In this document: positions 1 to 3,896 of the stretch, piece after piece
How the letters are laid out: each line of letters begins with the position of its first letter
Numbering within the stretch: the stretch's first letter is position 1
Assembly (NCBI GenBank): GCA_020052135.1
Contig: JAGVPS010000050.1
Coordinates: 1 to 6,147 of the forward strand
Source of the DNA: Minisyncoccota bacterium
GTDB lineage: Bacteria > Patescibacteriota > Minisyncoccia > UBA6257 > 1-14-0-10-40-38
DNA length: 6,147 nucleotides
Direction of reading: 5' to 3'
Translations under genes and position numbers: made by a program
The notes under the pieces: generated by a model
What the model was told of the DNA's origin: nothing
The model's input: the letters and a program-made list of their open reading frames with translations, nothing else
Database searches by the model: none

Positions 1-777
1 CCACGGGAAAAAATTCCGCTTCGGAGAACCCTGCCATCCATGCAATAAAACAAAATTCGGTTTTTCCTTCGTACGAATTTCAAAGTCAATCTCCGCTCCC
101 TCGGACTTTCCTATCCAATTCCGCTGTGCAATTTTTACCTTCTCTGACCAATCCAGCTTCTCAATATTCTTGAGCAAACGGTCCGCGTAGGCAGTAATCC
201 TAAAAAACCATTGTTCAAGCTCCCGTTTTCCCACCACGGTGAAGCACCGCTCGCATTTGCCAACGACAACCTGCTCGTCCGCAAGCACGGTTTTGCATGA
301 CGGACACCAATTCACGGCCTGCTTCTTCCGGTACGCAAGCCCGCGTTTAAAGAGCTGAACAAAAATCCACTGCGTCCAACGATAGTAGGCGGGGTCGTAC
401 GTTTCCACGCGCTCATCCCACGCATAACCATTTCCGATTGATTCAAGCTGTTTATAAAATCGCTTCTCGGACACTTTCGCTTGCGTTACCGGATGCGCGC
501 CGATTTTCAAAGCATAGTTTTCGGAGTGAATCCCAAACCCATCGAGACCCATCGGTTCGAAAACGTCGTGTCCCTCCATGCGCTTCTTGCGGCCGTAGAT
601 ATCCGCGCCCGTAAATGCATACATATTCCCCACGTGGAGTCCCTCGGCCGACGGGTACGGGAACATCATGAGGTTATAGAATGGCTTCTTGGGCGTCTTC
701 AAATTCGGTTCATGCGTTTTTTTTGAACGCCATATCTTCTGCCACTTGCGCTCTATCTTTTTATGATCATATTTCAT
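1..777 (-). CDS. leuS: Leucyl-tRNA synthetase, N-terminal part (cut by window edge), with an apparent alpha/beta-hydrolase insertion
   Basis: Class I aminoacyl-tRNA synthetase that charges tRNA-Leu in the cytoplasm; 259 codons are visible, open at the left edge. The start is ATG at 777-775, giving the typical LeuRS opening MKYDHKKIERKWQKIW; no in-frame ATG lies upstream. The HIGH-type motif is HVGN at residues 48-51, after the FPYPSAEGL block. The next core block reads PMGLDGFGIHSENYALKIG (76-94), where textbook LeuRS has GWDAFG followed by LPAEN. A four-cysteine zinc module (C158, C161, C175, C178) is followed by RELEQWFFRITAYAD. RNWIGKSEGAEIDFEI (219-234) marks entry into the CP1 editing domain. 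Instead of the expected strand leading to TTRPDT, the frame continues as NFVLLHGWQGSPKRNFFPW (241-259), which resembles the N-terminus of RBBP9/YdeN-like serine hydrolases. LeuRS identity is near certain; the hydrolase insertion is inferred from about 20 residues. No clear Shine-Dalgarno is seen; a hairpin repeat lies just upstream. Confidence 0.95.
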   Translation of the reverse strand, partial: MKYDHKKIERKWQKIWRSKKTHEPNLKTPKKPFYNLMMFPYPSAEGLHVGNMYAFTGADIYGRKKRMEGHDVFEPMGLDGFGIHSENYALKIGAHPVTQAKVSEKRFYKQLESIGNGYAWDERVETYDPAYYRWTQWIFVQLFKRGLAYRKKQAVNWCPSCKTVLADEQVVVGKCERCFTVVGKRELEQWFFRITAYADRLLKNIEKLDWSEKVKIAQRNWIGKSEGAEIDFEIRTKEKPNFVLLHGWQGSPKRNFFPW

Positions 778-784
778 ATGTTCT

Positions 785-817
785 GCTTGCCCGTCCGTAG
801 CTTTATGCGAAGGAGGG
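785..817. repeat. Dispersed GC-rich hairpin repeat, copy 1 (upstream of leuS)
   Basis: Imperfect palindrome beginning GCTTGCCCGTCCG and ending CGAAGGAGGG. CCC 790-792 and TCC 794-796 can pair with GGAGGG 812-817 (G793 bulged), and GC 800-801 with GC 807-808. A second copy lies at 2742-2773: the first 13 bases are identical, and AGCTT and CGAAGG are shared. On the plus strand it is followed by T8 and later T7, so it looks like an intrinsic terminator pointing away from leuS, but no plus-strand gene precedes it. Its distal end is 7 bases from the leuS start codon, so it would sit in the leuS leader RNA. Similar short palindromes are, from memory, common between genes in Parcubacteria; this was not searched. 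Confidence 0.7.
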
Positions 818-891
818 CCATTTTTTTTCGATTTTTTTGTGATCGTATCGCATAGTTTACAGAGTAACGGTAACTCACAAAACGTATATGA

Positions 892-920
892 ATCTTAGCG
901 TAGAGTGATAAATTTCACAA
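892..920 (-). promoter_or_regulatory. Possible sigma70-type promoter for leuS
   Basis: On the minus strand TTGTGA (920-915) is followed after 17 bases by TAAGAT (897-892). Each hexamer matches the consensus at four of six positions. It would give a leader of roughly 110 bases that includes the hairpin repeat at 785-817. The region is AT-rich, so chance matches are likely. Confidence 0.3.
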
Positions 921-950
921 TTTTACGGTATCAACAATCCGTCTAGAAAG

Positions 951-979
951 TTGCCTTCGTAGAAACTATATGGCATACT
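951..979 (+). promoter_or_regulatory. Possible promoter for the membrane-protein gene at 1051
   Basis: TTGCCT (951-956) is followed after 17 bases by CATACT (974-979), which is preceded by TGG at 971-973 as in an extended -10 element. Each hexamer matches the consensus at four of six positions. It would give a leader of about 65 bases before the ATG at 1051. No other gene lies between it and that start. Confidence 0.35.
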
Positions 980-1050
980 ATTCCCTAGCTTCTTTGAAGA
1001 AGGCGGCGACACTCTCCTCCTCACAAACCACTGTTTAAAAAGGGGTACGC

Positions 1051-1716
1051 ATGTCTAGCGATCGTTGGGTGCAATGGATTGTTCGTCACGCTCCACACGC
1101 CCTCATAGCTTCTGGGCTCCTCGGCTTTATCACCCTTTGCCGACTGTACTTCATGAACTGCCCAGAGTCCACGGGAGTCAAATTTCTCGAATGGGTTCTC
1201 GGGGTCAGCGCGTTGCTTCCTCTCCTCGCCTTCATCGAACCTCTTCGGTCCCCGCTCGATAAGGTTCTCCCAGCACTCCTCATTTCGAGTTTTGGTCTTG
1301 CGATCTTTACGCTTGGAAGAAAATTGTTCGGATACATGGACGAACCTTTCCTGCTCCAAATCGCAGAAATCATGCTTTCGGTCGGAGTCGCCGCCTACCT
1401 CATCCTCGATTGGGGACTCGACTGGATAGCTGAACGGCAACGCGTTCAAGATGCCCGAAGAATGGCTGATCCAGACGGGTTCGTTAACATTCTCCTATCC
1501 ATGCTTATCGGAGTTGCTTGCCTTGCGGCCTTCACGATAGTGAGCGTGGTCGAAGCAATCGCCTTCTTGACGCATCACCCTGAACTTACTAGAGTCTGCG
1601 CGGTTGTATCCCTGATCTTCATGGCCGGAACCCTCGCCTCGGGGCTTTGGTTCTACTTCGCAACCAAACCCGATGATTGTCCTGAGGCAACGCGCACCTG
1701 GGCCCATGGTGTATGA
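1051..1716 (+). CDS. Hypothetical integral membrane protein (about six TM segments)
   Basis: I do not recognise this 221-residue protein. Hydrophobic stretches at about residues 16-34, 45-64, 72-92, 101-124, 145-173 and 181-204 suggest six membrane spans with short loops. The longest polar stretch, about 125-143 (AERQRVQDARRMADPDG), is a charged loop between spans 4 and 5. Acidic and aromatic residues flank span 4 (GYMDEPF before it, LDWGLDWIAE at its end). No catalytic motif, signal peptide or known transporter signature is visible. Cysteines are at 30, 37, 157, 183 and 210. The ATG at 1051 is well supported: AAAAAGGGG ends at 1045, five bases upstream, and an in-frame TAA lies at 1036-1038. 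The gene ends in TGA and a strong terminator starts ten bases later, so it is a single-gene unit, divergent from leuS and convergent with tatD. It is coding rather than a shadow because of the ribosome-binding site, the terminator and the consistent hydrophobic pattern. Confidence 0.85.
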   Translation: MSSDRWVQWIVRHAPHALIASGLLGFITLCRLYFMNCPESTGVKFLEWVLGVSALLPLLAFIEPLRSPLDKVLPALLISSFGLAIFTLGRKLFGYMDEPFLLQIAEIMLSVGVAAYLILDWGLDWIAERQRVQDARRMADPDGFVNILLSMLIGVACLAAFTIVSVVEAIAFLTHHPELTRVCAVVSLIFMAGTLASGLWFYFATKPDDCPEATRTWAHGV

Positions 1717-1725
1717 ACTTCATCC

Positions 1726-1765
1726 GCCTGCACGAGCACCACACGCTCGGGCAGGCTATTTTTTT
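1726..1765 (+). terminator. Rho-independent terminator of the 1051-1716 gene
   Basis: The stem is GCCTGC 1726-1731 plus CGAGC 1733-1737, a seven-base loop 1738-1744, then GCTCG 1745-1749 plus GCAGGC 1751-1756, with one A-G mismatch (1732/1750). A run of seven T follows at 1759-1765. The stem has eleven pairs, mostly GC, and begins ten bases after the TGA stop, which is the classical geometry. Confidence 0.9.
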
Positions 1766-1777
1766 ATCCACGCACCA

Positions 1778-1873
1778 GAAGACCACGGGTTTACCCGTGG
1801 ATGAATGGTGGTCTTCGGTTCGGGATGTTCGCCCTTTTGGGCGTTTCCCTTGGTACCACGGCTTTAGCCGTAG
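1778..1873. mobile_element. Nested palindrome cluster, possible IS200/IS605-type end or non-autonomous (REP/MITE-like) element
   Basis: Three compact hairpins lie in a row: CCACGGGT/ACCCGTGG with a TT centre (1783-1800), CGCCC-TTTT-GGGCG (1830-1843, with an outer GGGA/TCCC pair at 1822-1825 and 1846-1849), and ACGGC-TTTA-GCCGT (1858-1871). A nine-base inverted repeat, GAAGACCAC at 1778-1786 and GTGGTCTTC at 1808-1816, encloses the first hairpin and shares CCAC with it, so two folds compete. Subterminal hairpins of the form CCACGGCTTTAGCCGTGG are, as I recall, typical of IS200/IS605-family ends and of the 3' end of TnpB guide RNAs. No tnpA or tnpB is present, so this would be a remnant or a non-autonomous element. 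The limits are uncertain; the last hairpin overlaps the tatD stop codon. It could instead act as a transcription-end structure between the convergent genes. Confidence 0.5.
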
Positions 1874-2730
1874 GGCTTCATCTGAAAAACTTTTTCTGCG
1901 TTCGCCGTAGTTTGAGAAACCACGGTTTCATAATCCACTCCTTTTATCTCCGCAAGTTTCTTTGCAGTTTCTATAATATATGCTGGCTCATTTTTTTTAC
2001 CCCTGTAGGGCGCCGGCGCCACGTATGGCGCATCAGTCTCTAAGAGTATTCGATCAAGTGGTATGAGTTTGATACTCTCGTCATAATCTCGCGCAAAAGT
2101 GATGACGCCACCCAGCGTGAAGTAGAATCCTGCGTCTAAAAGTTTTTTTGTGATTTCTAGTCCTCCAACGTAAAAGTGTACAATTTTTGGAAATTGGAAA
2201 TTGAAAATTGAAAATTCTCTGAGGAGGTCTTCATACGCATCATCGGTTCCTTTGCTTGGCCTGCAATGGATCATGAGCGCTTTCCCTACGCTCTCCGCAA
2301 GACGAATATGCTCCCTAAAGACTTCTTTCTGTACATTTTGATTTTTGATTTTTTCATTTTGATCTCCTTGACTACGATAGTAGTCCAAGCCGCACTCGCC
2401 TATCGCGACCACCTCCGGACGGCGCGCGAGCGATTCATAGTACGCATAGTCAAACTCCTCTCCCCTGCTCGTGAACGCTCGCGCCGCCTCCCCTCCCCCC
2501 AACTCCTTTACATCATGATACGAAGCAGTCGTATGTACGGGGTGCAGTCCCACCGTAGCCCAAATATCTCCGGGATATTTTTCTGCAAGCGCCACGGCGA
2601 GAGCAGAAGTATCTCTCTGGGTTCCTACGGTAATCATTTTTATGTCCACCGCCTTCGCGCGCGCGATGATATCGTTCCTATCGTCATCGTAAGCGGCAAA
2701 GTGAATGTGAGTGTGTGAGTCAAACAACAT
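1864..2730 (-). CDS. tatD: TatD-family metal-dependent hydrolase (putative DNase)
   Basis: A 288-residue TIM-barrel amidohydrolase-type enzyme; TatD proteins are two-metal nucleases implicated in 3'-5' DNA or RNA trimming and repair. The expected metal ligands are all visible: H6 and H8 in DSHTHIHF, E112 in GECGLDYYR, H155 in MIHCRP, H185 in IVHFYVGG, and D233 in LLETDAPYVAP. The length is slightly above the usual 255-265. Part of the excess is two low-complexity inserts, residues 124-133 (QNEKIKNQNV) and 172-180 (EFSIFNFQF), each encoded by a heptanucleotide repeat array. I chose ATG 2730-2728 because MLFDSHTH is the standard TatD start; the longer frame to 2778 only adds 16 residues translated from the hairpin repeat. 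No convincing Shine-Dalgarno precedes it. It lies 81 bases downstream of the AI-2E-family gene on the same strand. The stop codon (1866-1864) falls inside a palindrome. Confidence 0.93.
   Translation of the reverse strand: MLFDSHTHIHFAAYDDDRNDIIARAKAVDIKMITVGTQRDTSALAVALAEKYPGDIWATVGLHPVHTTASYHDVKELGGGEAARAFTSRGEEFDYAYYESLARRPEVVAIGECGLDYYRSQGDQNEKIKNQNVQKEVFREHIRLAESVGKALMIHCRPSKGTDDAYEDLLREFSIFNFQFPKIVHFYVGGLEITKKLLDAGFYFTLGGVITFARDYDESIKLIPLDRILLETDAPYVAPAPYRGKKNEPAYIIETAKKLAEIKGVDYETVVSQTTANAEKVFQMKPYG
2189..2216. repeat. Heptanucleotide tandem array inside tatD (GRAAATT x4)
   Basis: Four adjacent seven-base units on the plus strand: GGAAATT, GGAAATT, GAAAATT, GAAAATT. They encode the stretch around SIFNFQF in TatD, just before the strand carrying H185. 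Seven is not a multiple of three, so gain or loss of one unit would shift the frame. Confidence 0.85.
2334..2361. repeat. Heptanucleotide tandem array inside tatD (CAAAATG-like x4)
   Basis: On the minus strand four adjacent seven-base units can be read: CAAAATG, AAAAAAT, CAAAAAT, CAAAATG. They encode QNEKIKNQN in TatD, between GLDYYR and the helix beginning KEVFREHI. The unit length equals that of the second array at 2189-2216, but the sequence differs. Confidence 0.8.
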
Positions 2731-2741
2731 AGAGTAATCGC

Positions 2742-2773
2742 GCTTGCCCGTCCGAAGCTTGAACGAAGGCGGG
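2742..2773. repeat. Dispersed GC-rich hairpin repeat, copy 2 (upstream of tatD)
   Basis: Begins GCTTGCCCGTCCG, identical to copy 1 at 785-797, then AAGCTT, three bases, and CGAAGGCGGG. CCCGTC (2747-2752) can pair with GGCGGG (2768-2773) with one G-T pair. It lies 11 bases upstream of the chosen tatD ATG and 38 bases downstream of the AI-2E-family stop codon, in the same orientation relative to its downstream gene as copy 1. Confidence 0.7.
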
Positions 2774-2811
2774 AACAATGCGAATTTTTCTAAATAATGC
2801 TAATAAAAAAG

Positions 2812-3831
2812 CTACGGAGAAAGTCCACGGCGAGACTGTTTCACCTCTACCCACTGTTCAATAATTTCTTGAATGAGCACCGCAACCGGCACGGCGAGGA
2901 TAATGCCGATGATACCAAACACACTGCCCCCTATGAGCAGTGCTAAGAGCACTATCACGGCATTCAAGGAGGTGGTATATCTCCCGACAAGGGGTTGTAG
3001 TATGTGATTCTCTAGTTGCTGGATAATTAGGAAAAGGATGAATACATAGAGCGCTAGCTCGGGCGATTGCCCCAGAGCAATGACGACCGCAAGGCCACCG
3101 GTAAAAATAGGCCCGACATAAGGTATGAGTTCCGCAACTGCCGCGAGAAACCCTAAAAAAAGACTGTAGCGAACGCCCAAAAATTGCAACCCCAGAAAGG
3201 TCGTGAGGCCTACCACTAGGCTTACAAAAAATTGCCCAATGAGCCATTTGCCGATTTTTCGCCGAACACGTTCGTATACTTCAACCGCCTTCCGTTCATA
3301 TGCCATCGGCAAAATGGCGTATAAAAATCGTTCCACGCCATCTCTGCTGATGGTGAGATAAAATGACAATACAAAAATGGCAATCGCTATAAATACGCCC
3401 CCCAGAAAATTTGATACGATCTCGATGAGTGATGCGTCGCTATTGGAGAAAAGTTCACTAAACTTCCCCAGTGAAGCACTCAGGTATTCCATCACGCCAT
3501 CAAGGCCGAATGGCAGGCCCCCCTCCGCAGTAATGCTTGGAGGAGCATTCAGCAGTCCGGAAACCTCGGAGAGCGCGATCGGAATAAATGTGTACACCAT
3601 AAACCCGATGAGAAACGCGGTAAGAAGATACACGAGGAGCGTACCCAAAATGCGAGGTATGCGCTTGCGCTCTAAAAATGATACTGCCGGATCAAATGCC
3701 GCGGAAAGCACGATTGCCACTAACAGGGCGGCAACAATATCGCGCGATAGAAACAATATCCAACCTAAAATAACCAGGAAAAAAAGTTTCCATAAGAACT
3801 CCCAGCTTTCAGGATAAATCTTTTCGCTCAT
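2812..3831 (-). CDS. AI-2E family transporter (PerM/YdiK-type membrane protein)
   Basis: A 339-residue polytopic membrane protein of the AI-2E/UPF0118 family (Pfam AI-2E_transport). Members have been linked to autoinducer-2 export or to Na+/H+ antiport, and the substrate of this one cannot be told. Hydrophobic segments lie at about residues 12-47 (two spans), 60-86, 142-161, 198-220, 223-251, 257-271 and 289-322. The soluble stretch at about 90-140 and the amphipathic region at 163-197 (SRDGVERFL, then VYERVRRKIGKWLIGQ) are family-typical. The signature blocks are AVAELIPYVGPIFTG (231-245), QQLENHILQPLVGRYTTSLN (271-290) and GIIGIILAVPVAVLIQEI (306-323). Length agrees with the family, and the gene looks intact. 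The ATG at 3831 follows GAGAAG, a weak Shine-Dalgarno. It is 65 bases downstream of the surface-protein gene and 81 bases upstream of tatD, all on one strand, so co-transcription is possible. It ends in TAG. Confidence 0.95.
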   Translation of the reverse strand: MSEKIYPESWEFLWKLFFLVILGWILFLSRDIVAALLVAIVLSAAFDPAVSFLERKRIPRILGTLLVYLLTAFLIGFMVYTFIPIALSEVSGLLNAPPSITAEGGLPFGLDGVMEYLSASLGKFSELFSNSDASLIEIVSNFLGGVFIAIAIFVLSFYLTISRDGVERFLYAILPMAYERKAVEVYERVRRKIGKWLIGQFFVSLVVGLTTFLGLQFLGVRYSLFLGFLAAVAELIPYVGPIFTGGLAVVIALGQSPELALYVFILFLIIQQLENHILQPLVGRYTTSLNAVIVLLALLIGGSVFGIIGIILAVPVAVLIQEIIEQWVEVKQSRRGLSP

Positions 3832-3896
3832 TACTTCTCAGTCTAAAAGAACTAACGGCGAGAAGCAAAGTTTTCTGACGCACGATCGAGACTGCA

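Noticed and set aside
953..1003. GCCTTC and GAAGGC as a long-range inverted repeat upstream of the 1051 gene
   Set aside because: Only six base pairs with a loop of about 40 bases; expected by chance.
778..1050. A T-box or other riboswitch in the leuS leader
   Set aside because: No T-box consensus, specifier-loop context or conserved riboswitch core was seen. Only the short hairpin repeat and weak promoter matches are present.
1021..1449. Minus-strand open frame of 142 codons across the membrane-protein gene
   Set aside because: It overlaps the well-supported plus-strand gene, has no ribosome-binding site, and its charged, low-homology translation looks like an antisense by-product.
1713..2043. 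Plus-strand frames of 65 and 80 codons across the palindrome cluster and the tatD 3' end
   Set aside because: They run over hairpins and antisense to TatD, have no ribosome-binding site and match nothing I recognise. A decayed transposase fragment was considered, but no such motif is visible.
2266..2718. Plus-strand frame of 150 codons opposite tatD
   Set aside because: The minus-strand TatD metal ligands are complete, so this is an antisense shadow.
785..2773. The two GC-rich hairpin repeats as part of a CRISPR array
   Set aside because: There are only two copies, about 1.9 kb apart, with no regular spacers, and genes lie between them.
3832..3896. Promoter or terminator between the surface-protein gene and the AI-2E-family gene
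   Set aside because: A weak TTGCTT-17-TAGACT match on the minus strand would start transcription almost at the ATG, and no stable hairpin with a T-run is visible. It is too weak to annotate.
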